Source of the DNA: Singulisphaera acidiphila DSM 18658
Lineage (GTDB): Bacteria; Planctomycetota; Planctomycetia; Isosphaerales; Isosphaeraceae
Reading direction: 5' to 3'
Assembly: GCF_000242455.2 (NCBI RefSeq)
Contig: NC_019892.1
Location: forward strand, 8,938,744 to 9,002,743
DNA: 64,000 bases
Shown here: one piece after another, positions 1 through 8,713 of the stretch
Layout of the letters: each line of letters begins with the position of its first letter
How positions within the stretch are numbered: position 1 is the first letter of the stretch
The notes under the pieces: model-generated
The model's database searches: none
What the model was told of the DNA's origin: nothing
Seen by the model: only the letters and a program-made list of their open reading frames with translations
Program-made: the position numbers and the translations under genes

Positions 1-3000
1 TTGCCATCCCCATTGCCCGAGTTGCCGATCCAGTACGCCGACTTCGCCACCTGGCAGCGGAACTGGCTGCAAGGGGACGTCCTTGAGGACCTGATCGGTT
101 ACTGGACGAAGCAGCTCGCGGGTGTCTCCCCCCTGGAGCTACCCACCGACCGGCCCCGACCGGCCGTTCGGGCCGCGCGGGGTGCGAACCGGGTATTCGC
201 AATCTCACCCGACCTGACGACAAGACTCGAAGCCCTTGGCCGCCGCGAAGGGGCAACGACGTTCATGGTCTTGCTCGCGGCCTTCCAGACGCTCTTGCAC
301 CGGTACTCGGGGCAGGACGACTTCGCCGTCGGCACGCCGATCGCCAACCGCAACCGCGCGGAGATCGAAGGGTTGATCGGCTTCTTCGTCAACATGCTGG
401 CACTCCGCGCCGACCTCGCGGGCGACCCCAGCTTCCGCGAGCTCCTGGGTCGAGTTCGCCAGGTGGCACTCGAGGCCTATGAGCACCAGGATCTCTCGCT
501 CGACAAGCTGATCGAGGTCATCCAGCCCCCCCGCGATCTGAGCCGAACCCCCTTGTTCCAGGTGATGTTCGTGCTTCAAAATGCCCCGATGCCCGACATC
601 GCGCGGGGGGATTTGACGCTCGAGCCCCTATTCGTCGGCGCGGGGAACGGAACGGCCAAGTTCGACCTCACACTCGCCCTGGAAGAGAGTGGGCAAGGCC
701 TGGCCGGAGGCATCGAGTACAACACCGAGCTCTTCGACGAGGCGACGATCGCGCGGATGCTCGACCACTTCCAGGTCTTGCTGGAAGCGATCGCCACCGA
801 CCCCGAGCAACGGCTTTCCCGCCTACCGATTCTCACCGAGTCCGAACACCTGCACCTGGTCGGCGAAGCGAGCCGCGCCAGCATCGGGCCAGCGCCGACC
901 GAGAAAACTCCCTGCATCCACCAACGGTTCGAGGAGCAAGCCGAGCACGCTCCCGAGGCCGTCGCCCTGGTCTCGGGCGATGCCCAGCTCAGCTACGGCG
1001 CACTTGAACGCCGGGCCAACCAACTGGCCCGCCACCTCCGAGCGCTGGGGGCTGAACCTGAGCATCCGGTCGCCATCGCCGTTGCGGATCCGTTCGCAAA
1101 AGTCGTGAGCCTGCTCGGCGTGCTCAAGGCCGGCGGCGCTTATCTCCCGCTCGATCCGACCCTACCGAAACAGCGGCTCGCGTCGATCCTGGATGATGCC
1201 CAGGTCCGGATCCTCGTGACCGACGCGACACTCCGGGCCAACCTGCCTTCAGTCAATGCCCTGATCGTCGACCTCGACACCGATCAAAAGATCATCGCCG
1301 ATCAACCCAGCGATCGAGTGCCATCGACCGCGAGGCCCGCGAACCTCGCCTATATCATCTCAACCTCGGGGAGCCTCGGCCAGCCCAAGGGGGTTGGGGT
1401 TAGCCACGCCAGCCTCTCGAGCGCCTTCCATTCCTGGAAGGACGCGTACCGCCTGGATGCGCCCGGCACCCGCCACCTTCAGATGGCCAACTTCGCCTTC
1501 GACGTGTTTACGGGCGACTGGGTCCGCGCCCTCGGCTCGGGGGGAACGCTGGTCTTTTGTCCGCGAGAGACCCTGCTCGACCCGCCCGCCCTTTACGAAT
1601 TGATGGTCCGGGAGCGCGTGACTTGCGCTGAATTCGTCCCGACGGTGATCGAAAACCTGCTCCCGTACCTGGAGGTGTCCGGCAAGTCGCTCGACTTCTT
1701 GCAACTCCTCGTCGTCGGCTCCGACCTCTGGCACGCAGGCGAATATGAACGCCTTCGCCGCCTGGCGGGTCCGGCGACTCGCATCGTCAATTCGTACGGC
1801 CTGACCGAAGCGACCATCGACAGCACCTTCTTCGAAGGATCCCTGGCCGATCGGCCCGCGAACCGGCCCGTGCCGATCGGCCGGCCTTTGAGCAACAGCC
1901 GCGTCTTCGTGCTCGACCGCAACTTGCAGCCGGTGCCCGTCGGCGTCCCCGGTGAGCTGCATGTGGGAGGCCTGGGGCTTGCGCGTGGCTATCACCGCCG
2001 CCCTGCCCTGACGGCCTCTGCGTTCGTCCCGAACCCGTTCGCCGAGGGTCCGGGCGAGCGGCTCTATAAGACGGGAGACCTCGCCCGCTGGCTCCCCGAC
2101 GGCCACCTCGAACTGCTGGGGCGGATCGACCATCAGGTCAAGGTCCGCGGATTCCGGATCGAGCTGGCGGAGGTCGAGGCGGCCCTGGTCCAGCACCCCG
2201 ACATCCGCGAGGCGGTGGCGGCCGTCGCCAAGGACAAGTCGCTCGTCGCCTACGTCGTCCCCCCCCTTGGGCACACGATTGCCCCCGAGACCCTCCGTCG
2301 AGACCTTCTCGAAGTTTTGCCCCGGCCAATGATCCCGTCCACGTTTGTCGTGCTCGACGCGCTTCCGCAGACCTCCTCGGGCAAGGTGGACCGCAACGCC
2401 CTGCCGCCGATCGAAGGGGCGAGCACCGCGCGGGCCGGAGCGGTCGTCGCCCCCCGTGACGACGTCGAACGGGACCTTGTCCAGATCTGGGAAGACCTCT
2501 TAAATGTTCACCCCGTGGGCGTGACCGACGACTTCTTCGACCTGGGGGGCCACTCGCTCCTGGCGGTCCGCTTGACGGCCCGGATCGAGGAGCGGTTCGG
2601 CCGCAAGCTCTCGCTCTCGACCCTCTTCCTGGGAGCGACGATCGAGGATCTCGCCGCCACCTTGCGAGCCGGAAATCACGAGCAGCCGCAAGCGTGGTCG
2701 CCGCTGGTCCCGATTCGTTCCTCGGGGAATAGCCTGCCCTTCTTCTGCGTCCACCCGATCGGCGGCAACGTGCTTTGCTACCACGAGCTGGCCCGACACC
2801 TCGGATCCGATCGCCCCTTCTATGGTCTTCAAGCGGCCGGGCTCGAGGGAGAGCAGACCGCCGAGACCCGGCTGGACCTGATGGCCGCCCGCTATATCGC
2901 GGCGATCCGGGAAGTTCAGCCCGAGGGGCCGTACCACCTCGGCGGCTGGTCGCTGGGGGGCGTCGTCGCCTTCGAGATGGCCCGGCAACTCCAAGCCCAG

Positions 3001-3495
3001 GGCGAACCCATCGCCACGCTCGTCCTGATCGACAGTCAAGCAATCGCCGGCGTCTTGGGAAGTATCGGTCCCATCAGCGACGACCAGATCGACGCCGCCT
3101 TCCTCATGGACCTGACCCGCGCCTCGGGAGCGTCTGAGGACGCCGGACCGGGCGAAGATTGGGGCGACCTCGTCACCCGTGGTGCCCAGGCCGGCGAGCG
3201 GCTCGCGGCCGAGTTCGGCCAGGAGCGGTTGGAGCGTCTGCAAGCCGTATTCAAGGCGAACTTCCTCGCCCTGGCAGGCTACTCGCCCGAACCGTTCGCG
3301 GGCCGGCCGATCCTGATCCGCGCCCAAGGGCACGCGGCCGACGGGCTGTTCGACGCAACCATGGGATGGGGTGCGCTGGCGACGGGAGGAGTCACCACTC
3401 ACGTCCTTCCAGGCGATCACTACTCATTGCTCAAATCCCCGACCGTCGAGGCTCTGGCCAAGATCGTCGAGGCGGAGATGACTGTGAAAACCTGA
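1..3495 (+). CDS. Nonribosomal peptide synthetase, terminal module (C-A-PCP-TE), 5' partial
   Basis: This is the last module of a multidomain synthetase that assembles a peptide on carrier domains and releases it through a thioesterase. Numbering from base 1, residues 1-285 are the back half of a condensation domain. The HHxxxDG motif should lie upstream, so the gene is cut by the window edge and the first codon here is not a real start. The adenylation domain covers about 305-800. Its A3 loop reads STSGSLGQPKG (Leu where Thr is usual), followed by NSYGLTEA, YKTGDLARW and the Lys of SGKVDRN. A carrier domain has DDFFDLGGHSLL (Ser852). The thioesterase has GWSLGG with Ser984 and a late GDHYSLL histidine. 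The peptide cannot be named. The exporter genes that follow suggest a secreted peptide or siderophore. Confidence 0.93.
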   Translation: MPSPLPELPIQYADFATWQRNWLQGDVLEDLIGYWTKQLAGVSPLELPTDRPRPAVRAARGANRVFAISPDLTTRLEALGRREGATTFMVLLAAFQTLLHRYSGQDDFAVGTPIANRNRAEIEGLIGFFVNMLALRADLAGDPSFRELLGRVRQVALEAYEHQDLSLDKLIEVIQPPRDLSRTPLFQVMFVLQNAPMPDIARGDLTLEPLFVGAGNGTAKFDLTLALEESGQGLAGGIEYNTELFDEATIARMLDHFQVLLEAIATDPEQRLSRLPILTESEHLHLVGEASRASIGPAPTEKTPCIHQRFEEQAEHAPEAVALVSGDAQLSYGALERRANQLARHLRALGAEPEHPVAIAVADPFAKVVSLLGVLKAGGAYLPLDPTLPKQRLASILDDAQVRILVTDATLRANLPSVNALIVDLDTDQKIIADQPSDRVPSTARPANLAYIISTSGSLGQPKGVGVSHASLSSAFHSWKDAYRLDAPGTRHLQMANFAFDVFTGDWVRALGSGGTLVFCPRETLLDPPALYELMVRERVTCAEFVPTVIENLLPYLEVSGKSLDFLQLLVVGSDLWHAGEYERLRRLAGPATRIVNSYGLTEATIDSTFFEGSLADRPANRPVPIGRPLSNSRVFVLDRNLQPVPVGVPGELHVGGLGLARGYHRRPALTASAFVPNPFAEGPGERLYKTGDLARWLPDGHLELLGRIDHQVKVRGFRIELAEVEAALVQHPDIREAVAAVAKDKSLVAYVVPPLGHTIAPETLRRDLLEVLPRPMIPSTFVVLDALPQTSSGKVDRNALPPIEGASTARAGAVVAPRDDVERDLVQIWEDLLNVHPVGVTDDFFDLGGHSLLAVRLTARIEERFGRKLSLSTLFLGATIEDLAATLRAGNHEQPQAWSPLVPIRSSGNSLPFFCVHPIGGNVLCYHELARHLGSDRPFYGLQAAGLEGEQTAETRLDLMAARYIAAIREVQPEGPYHLGGWSLGGVVAFEMARQLQAQGEPIATLVLIDSQAIAGVLGSIGPISDDQIDAAFLMDLTRASGASEDAGPGEDWGDLVTRGAQAGERLAAEFGQERLERLQAVFKANFLALAGYSPEPFAGRPILIRAQGHAADGLFDATMGWGALATGGVTTHVLPGDHYSLLKSPTVEALAKIVEAEMTVKT

Positions 3496-3551
3496 GAGCG
3501 TATGTGAGCAGCCAATCCTCTTTAAGTTCTTCGCAATGACCGTGTTCCTTG

Positions 3552-3671
3552 CAGCCCCAAAGGGGCAACCACTCGTAACCAGGGGCGCAAACCCCTGGGA
3601 TCAAAATGATCCTCGAATCCGTTTTTTGCAGCCCCGAAGGGGCGACCGTTCATAGCCAGGGGCGCAAGCCC
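3552..3671. repeat. Palindromic intergenic repeat array, left part
   Basis: Units of about 75-80 bp are repeated head to tail. Each starts with a small hairpin (GCCCC-gaa-GGGGC) and carries a second one (CAGGGGC-gcaa-GCCCCTG), followed by a CCTCGAATCCG stretch and a T-run. One full unit (from about 3552) and the front of a second (from about 3628) lie here. The second unit is interrupted by the IS4 element and resumes at 5234. Bases 3660-3671 (GGGCGCAAGCCC) are the left copy of the IS target duplication. Confidence 0.75.
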
Positions 3672-5233
3672 TTATCCTTACCAAGAACATTCGTACAGAA
3701 TCCAGAGTTTCCCCCTGCTTTTTTCGGGCAATCTGGCATAGTCAATGCTTCTCTTGACCCACCCGTCGGTCTGACGGCCCGGGGCAAGGTACCCTGGCTT
3801 GCTCGGATGCTCATCATGAGTCCCACACTGACCGACCCTGAGGCTTGGGCCCAAGCCAATTTCGCCGGTGCCGATCTGGGCGACAAACGCCGAGAAACGC
3901 GGCTGATCCGACTCGCCACGCAAATCGCCGTGGATTCCTCGGCCAGTCTTCCGAAAGCGACGGGCAATTGGGACGACCTCAGGGCCGCTTATCGCCTGCT
4001 CGACTCCTCGGCCGTCAACTTCCGGGCGATTGCCGAGCCGCATTGGCGTTCGATCCGGGAAACCAGCCCCGAGATGGCCCTGATCCTTGACGACACCACC
4101 GAGATTGATTTCGGATGCACCCGACAGATTCAAGGCGTGGGACCCGTTGGTACGGGCACGGGTCAGGGCTTCATGATCCACTCCGGATTGATGGTCTCCC
4201 ACAAGGACGAGGTCGTCTACGGCCTCGCAGGCCAAATTCTCTTTCATCGCAAACCGGTTCCCAAGGGGGAGAGTCGGACGCAACGCCGCAAACGCGATCG
4301 CGAGTCGGAGGTCTGGGGAAAACTCATCGAACTGATCGGTTCCCCGCCCCAAAACACACGCTGGGTTCACGTCATGGACCGTGGATCCGACGATTTCGAG
4401 GTCTATTGCCGCGCCCAGCGTCAGGGCGTCGATTGGGTCGGACGGGTCAAGAGCCTGCACCGACGCGTCCAGGGTGCCGATGGTCTCGAACGCCCGTTGC
4501 AGGAGGAACTCGAATCGGTACCGCAAGCGGGTTGCTTCACGCTCAAGCTGCGGTCTCGTCCCGGATTGCCGGCGCGAACCGCCAAGCTCACCGTCACGTT
4601 CGTGCGGGCGACGATGCTCGTACCGCGGCAGCCCGCGGACTCGCTGAAGGGTCTCGATCCGCAACCGATCGCGCAATACGTGGTGTGTGTGCGTGAGGTC
4701 GATCCGCCCGCCTCGGTCAAAGAACCGATCGAATGGGTGCTGTACACTTCTCTGGAAGTGGCCTGCCTGGAGGATGCGTTGCGGATCATTTCCTATTATG
4801 AAAAGAGATGGCTGATCGAAGAATGGCACAAAGCGTTGAAATCGGGTTGCAGTGCAGCCGATCATCAACTCAAGGCGAGCCATCGGCTGGAGGCGCTGAC
4901 GGGTCTGCTGTCAGTGGTGGCGGTACGGCTCTTGCAGTTGAAAGGGATCGCCCGATCGGAACCGGAACGGCCGGCGATCGAAGCCGCCCCGCCAAAATAT
5001 GTGGCCGTGCTCCGCGCGTTTCGGCGAACGACTGAGGCGTTGCCATGGGGAACGTATCAGTTTTTTCGGGAGTTGGCGAAACTCGGGGGATTCCTGGGAC
5101 GGAAGGGGGACGGTGAGCCGGGATGGCAAACGATCTGGAGGGGATGGATGAAGCTCCAAGCGATGGTTCAGGGGGCTGAGCTGGACCTTCGCTTGGAGTA
5201 GCATTACTGCGCAAACGTTCTTGGTAAGGACAA
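3672..5233 (+). mobile_element. Complete IS4-family insertion sequence (1562 bp)
   Basis: The ends form 17-bp terminal inverted repeats with one mismatch: 3672-3688 (TTATCCTTACCAAGAAC) and the complement of 5217-5233. The element is flanked by a perfect 12-bp direct repeat, GGGCGCAAGCCC, at 3660-3671 and 5234-5245, which is the target-site duplication. It carries one transposase gene. Removing the element and one copy of the duplication restores an uninterrupted unit of the surrounding repeat array. Intact ends, an intact transposase and a perfect duplication suggest recent insertion. Confidence 0.92.
3816..5201 (+). CDS. IS4-family DDE transposase
   Basis: This is the cut-and-paste transposase of the surrounding insertion sequence, about 461 aa. 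The N-terminal part begins WAQANFAGADLGDKRR, a DNA-binding region typical of Tn5-like IS4 transposases. Catalytic acids are visible: Asp92/93 in LILDDTTEID, Asp188 in VHVMDRGSDD, and a complete Y-(2)-R-(3)-E-(6)-K signature (Tyr328, Arg331, Glu335, Lys342). The open frame continues upstream through the terminal repeat into flanking DNA, so the start must lie inside the element. ATG 3816 (or 3807 in the same frame) is chosen because homology begins right after it. No frameshift or stop interrupts it, so it is probably active. Confidence 0.92.
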   Translation: MSPTLTDPEAWAQANFAGADLGDKRRETRLIRLATQIAVDSSASLPKATGNWDDLRAAYRLLDSSAVNFRAIAEPHWRSIRETSPEMALILDDTTEIDFGCTRQIQGVGPVGTGTGQGFMIHSGLMVSHKDEVVYGLAGQILFHRKPVPKGESRTQRRKRDRESEVWGKLIELIGSPPQNTRWVHVMDRGSDDFEVYCRAQRQGVDWVGRVKSLHRRVQGADGLERPLQEELESVPQAGCFTLKLRSRPGLPARTAKLTVTFVRATMLVPRQPADSLKGLDPQPIAQYVVCVREVDPPASVKEPIEWVLYTSLEVACLEDALRIISYYEKRWLIEEWHKALKSGCSAADHQLKASHRLEALTGLLSVVAVRLLQLKGIARSEPERPAIEAAPPKYVAVLRAFRRTTEALPWGTYQFFRELAKLGGFLGRKGDGEPGWQTIWRGWMKLQAMVQGAELDLRLE

Positions 5234-5582
5234 GGGCGCAAGCCCCTGGGAAAAAGATGACCCTCGAATCCGTTTTTTTTTGCAGCCCCGAAGGGGCGAC
5301 CGTAGAACGCCTAGGGCCGATTCCGACGGTCACCCCACCGGGGCGGCAAAATGCCTGCGTAACTTTCCTGACTCTCAATCGCCATAATTCTTGCCAAAAA
5401 CATAAACAGGCGTGGTGGGCCGTGCCCACACGACAAAACAAAAAAAATGCGGGCGGGTCGCCCGCGGTCCCAGGGAAATGAAACCGAGGCGGAAACGAGT
5501 CGCCCGCAGTCCCAGGGAAATGCAACCAAGGCGGAAACGAGACAGCCCCCCCGATCGGCGAGACTGAAGAAAGCGTCCTGTC
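5234..5582. repeat. Repeat-rich intergenic region before the exporter gene
   Basis: Bases 5234-5320 continue the palindromic array interrupted by the IS (GCAGCCCCGAAGGGGCGAC core at about 5282-5300). Around 5411-5430 is a GTGGGCCGTGCCCAC palindrome that recurs at 42036-42092. At 5457-5498 and 5499-5540 are two nearly identical 42-bp direct repeats beginning GTCGCCCGC. No gene is seen; the exporter start follows at 5583. Confidence 0.7.
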
Positions 5583-7238
5583 ATGAACCTTCTCTTATTT
5601 TTGCTGCGTGCGTCCAAAGGCGTCATCGCGCTCTCGCTGGCGGCGGGTCTCGTCAGTGGTTTGAGCGGGGTTGGGCTGATCGCCTTGATCCACGCGGAAC
5701 TGGGCCGGACCTCAGCCTCGCCGTCGAGGCTGGGCTTGGCCTTCGCCGGGCTCTGCCTGGTGGCCGCCCTGGCGCGGGTGATCGCCCAGGCGTCGATGGT
5801 CCGGATCGGGCAGGAAACGGTCTTCAAGCTTTGTCTGCACATCTGCCGGAAGATTCTCTCCGCCCCGCTCCGGCGGTTCGAGGAGCTCGACTCCGGAGCC
5901 TTGGTGGCGGTCCTGACCGAGGACGTGCTCACTGTCGCCAACGGTCTGGCGGGGGTCCCGCTGCTCGGCATCAACCTGCCGATCGTGCTCGCCTGCCTCG
6001 TCTATGTCGGCTGGCTCTCCCCTCCGGTGCTCGTTTGCGGGCTCTTGTTCACGGTCCCAGCAATCGCCGTGAATACGTACCTGATGAGCAACGGCGTGCG
6101 ACAGCTCACCCGGGCCCGGACCGAGCAAGACGTCCTGGTCGGCCACTTCCGCTCCTTGATCGACGGGTTCCGCGAACTGAAACTCCACCGCGCCCGGCGC
6201 GAGTCGTTCCTGGATGACTGCCTTCGCGCCTCAACGGCGACGGTCCGTGACCGCAACTCAGCCGGCCTCACCTTCTATGCCTTGGCGGCGAGTTGGGGCC
6301 AGCTTGCCTTCTTCGGGTTCATCGGGTTCGTCCTCTTCGTGCTCCCGAGCGTCGTCGACGTCGGCCGGCAAGCGCTCGCCGGAGCGACGCTGGTCGTCCT
6401 CTTCATCATGTCGCCGCTCGACGTCGTGCTGGCCTGGGTGCCGATCCTGGGACGGGCTGGAATCTCGTTGCGGCGGATCCAGGCGCTCGACCCGTCGATT
6501 CAGACCTGCGACTCCCCAGATGACGCCAGCGCTCCCACGCGATCCAACCGGGTCGAGTTCCGCTCGGCCATCGAGCTCTCGGGCGTCAAACATATCTACC
6601 GACACGCGAACGACCCCGAAGGTTTCGCCCTCGGGCCGATCGACCTCACGCTTCGCCCCGAGGAGATCGTTTTCTTGGTCGGCGGCAACGGCAGCGGCAA
6701 GACGACCCTGGTCAAGCTGATCTCAGGTCTCTATGCAAGCGAGGAAGGGACGATTCGAGTCGACGGCCGAACCGTCAACGCCGACGACCTCGAGGACTAC
6801 CGCCAGCTCTTCACGGCCGTCTTCGCCGACGGCCACCTGTTCAAGACACTCCTGGGCCTCGCACCCGACGACCTCGACGACCGGGCCGCGCGGGAACTGG
6901 CCCGACTCGAAATGGACGAGCACGTTCGCGTCGAGCGGGGGACCTTCTCGACTACCGACCTCTCGCAAGGCCAGCGCAAGCGGTTGGCACTCCTGGGGGC
7001 CCTCCTCGAGAATCGTCCGATCTGCATCCTCGACGAATGGGCGTCGCACCAGGACCCTCATTTCAAGAAGACGTTCTATCTCGAAATCCTTCCCGAATGG
7101 CGAGCCCGTGGGAAGACCCTGATCGTCATCAGCCACGACGAAGATTACTTTCACGTAGCGGATCGGGTGATCCATCTCGACTCAGGGCGGATCTCGGCGG
7201 GAGAGCTCGACGTGGCGCCGGGGCAAACCAGGCGATGA
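5583..7238 (+). CDS. Peptide/siderophore-export ABC transporter (SyrD/PvdE/YojI type)
   Basis: A half-size ABC exporter of 551 aa with fused membrane and nucleotide-binding domains, probably working as a homodimer in the inner membrane. Six hydrophobic segments lie in residues 10-290. The ATPase domain has Walker A GGNGSGKT (367-374), a signature LSQGQRKRLAL and Walker B followed by DEWASHQDP. That LSxGQRKRLAL...DEWAxxQDP combination is characteristic of cyclic-peptide exporters such as SyrD and PvdE and differs from ordinary MsbA-type LSGGQ. Its position after an NRPS and before a MacAB pair parallels pyoverdine export, where PvdE moves the precursor to the periplasm. The substrate here is inferred from context. 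Confidence 0.9.
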   Translation: MNLLLFLLRASKGVIALSLAAGLVSGLSGVGLIALIHAELGRTSASPSRLGLAFAGLCLVAALARVIAQASMVRIGQETVFKLCLHICRKILSAPLRRFEELDSGALVAVLTEDVLTVANGLAGVPLLGINLPIVLACLVYVGWLSPPVLVCGLLFTVPAIAVNTYLMSNGVRQLTRARTEQDVLVGHFRSLIDGFRELKLHRARRESFLDDCLRASTATVRDRNSAGLTFYALAASWGQLAFFGFIGFVLFVLPSVVDVGRQALAGATLVVLFIMSPLDVVLAWVPILGRAGISLRRIQALDPSIQTCDSPDDASAPTRSNRVEFRSAIELSGVKHIYRHANDPEGFALGPIDLTLRPEEIVFLVGGNGSGKTTLVKLISGLYASEEGTIRVDGRTVNADDLEDYRQLFTAVFADGHLFKTLLGLAPDDLDDRAARELARLEMDEHVRVERGTFSTTDLSQGQRKRLALLGALLENRPICILDEWASHQDPHFKKTFYLEILPEWRARGKTLIVISHDEDYFHVADRVIHLDSGRISAGELDVAPGQTRR

Positions 7239-7359
7239 CCGGGCCTGAGCGAGCAACAAGCGTTTTTCTCTTGGCCAAAGGGATCCAGAGATCTTACCCT
7301 CATCGGACACCAGCAAGACACCAGACCTTTATGAAGGTTAACGCTTCAACGAGCTTCCT

Positions 7360-8655
7360 ATGAAAAAACTCCTTTTGATCCTCATCCTGATCTGGGGCGG
7401 TGGCGCGGCCGGCCTCTGGTACTGGACCGAGCTGAACGCGCAACACGTCACCTTCCGAACCATCCTGGTTCGGCGCGGCGACCTGCTGGCCACGATCAAC
7501 GCGACCGGAACCCTCGAGCCGCAAGAAGTGGTCGACGTCGGCGCCCAGATTGCCGGCGAGATCCAGAGCTTCGGCCCGGACCCGCGCGACTCGTCCAAGT
7601 CGATCAGCTATGGAACGCCGGTCGAGCAAGGCACGGTCCTCGCCCGGCTCAACGACTCACTCCTCAAGGCCCGGACCAACCAGGCGAGCGCCAGCCTCGA
7701 TCGCGCGAAGGCCGACGTGGAACAAGCGGAAGTCAAACTGCGGCAAGCCGACCGCGACCTCGAACGGGTCAAGAACCTGTTCGCCAGGCGGAGCATCTCG
7801 AGCCAGGAGTATGACACGGCCCTCACCGAGTACGAGGCCGCCAAGGCCAACGTCTCGCTGACCAAGAGCTCCGTCGAAATCTCGAAGGCCAACCTCGAAG
7901 AGGCGAACGTCAACCTCGGCTACACGACGATCAGCTCGCCGGTCAAGGGGGTGATCCTCGACCGCCGGGTCAACATCGGCCAGACCGTCATCGCCAGCCT
8001 GAACGCGCCCAGCCTCTTCCTGATCGCCAAGGACCTGAGCCAGATGGAGATCTGGGCCTCGGTCAACGAGACCGACGTCGGCGCCATCCACGTCGGCCAA
8101 GGCGTACGGTTCACCGTCGGCGCCTTCCCGCGTGATTCATTTCGGGGCAAGGTCTCGCAGATCAGGTTGAACGCGAGCATGTCGCAAAGCGTGGTGACCT
8201 ACACCGTGGTGGTCGACGTCGACAATACGAGCGGCAAGCTCCTCCCCTACCTCACGGCCCGCGTTCAGTTCGAGGTCGAGGAGCGGAAGCACGTCATGCT
8301 CGTCCCCAACGCCTCGTTGCGCTGGCAGCCCAAGATTCAGAACGTCGTCCCTGAGTCGCGCGAGCTGTTCGCCACCTTGCTCCGCCAGAGCGCCATCGCC
8401 CCGAAGGGGAGCGGGCACGCCCCCAAAGGGGAGTCATCCTCCCCCGAACGCGGCACGCTCTGGGTGAAGCACAACGAATTCGTCCGCCCGGTCTCGGTCG
8501 AGATCGGTCTGACCGACGGTATCCAGACCGAGATCAGCGGCGGAGACCTCGACGAAGGGGCCGAGATCGTCATCGGCCAGAACCAGCAGAATGACCCGCA
8601 AGATGGGGCCACCCCCTTCCTGCCGCAGCTCAAGAACAACAAGGCCAAGAAATAA
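7360..8655 (+). CDS. macA: MacA/HlyD-family periplasmic adaptor
   Basis: This 431-aa membrane-fusion protein links an inner-membrane ABC pump to an outer-membrane channel. Residues 2-22 are an N-terminal membrane anchor. A split biotinyl-lipoyl domain follows (about 56-100 and 187-215, with VVDVGAQIAGEI). Between its halves is a long alpha-helical hairpin (about 102-186) rich in E, K, A and R. Beta-barrel and membrane-proximal domains complete the fold. A proline- and glycine-rich insert near 350-370 (APKGSGHAPKGE) is unusual. macB follows 58 bp downstream on the same strand, so the two form a unit. The symbol rests on architecture and pairing; in this locus it could equally be called PvdR-like. 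Confidence 0.88.
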   Translation: MKKLLLILILIWGGGAAGLWYWTELNAQHVTFRTILVRRGDLLATINATGTLEPQEVVDVGAQIAGEIQSFGPDPRDSSKSISYGTPVEQGTVLARLNDSLLKARTNQASASLDRAKADVEQAEVKLRQADRDLERVKNLFARRSISSQEYDTALTEYEAAKANVSLTKSSVEISKANLEEANVNLGYTTISSPVKGVILDRRVNIGQTVIASLNAPSLFLIAKDLSQMEIWASVNETDVGAIHVGQGVRFTVGAFPRDSFRGKVSQIRLNASMSQSVVTYTVVVDVDNTSGKLLPYLTARVQFEVEERKHVMLVPNASLRWQPKIQNVVPESRELFATLLRQSAIAPKGSGHAPKGESSSPERGTLWVKHNEFVRPVSVEIGLTDGIQTEISGGDLDEGAEIVIGQNQQNDPQDGATPFLPQLKNNKAKK

Positions 8656-8713
8656 AAGAACGAAAAAAAAGGGATGACAGGCAGGTGCAAGCCTCCCTTC
8701 ATCGACCCTTGAG

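Noticed and set aside
3606..3815. Upstream extension of the IS4 transposase frame
   Set aside because: The frame reads through the terminal inverted repeat into flanking repeat DNA; a start there could not belong to the mobile element.
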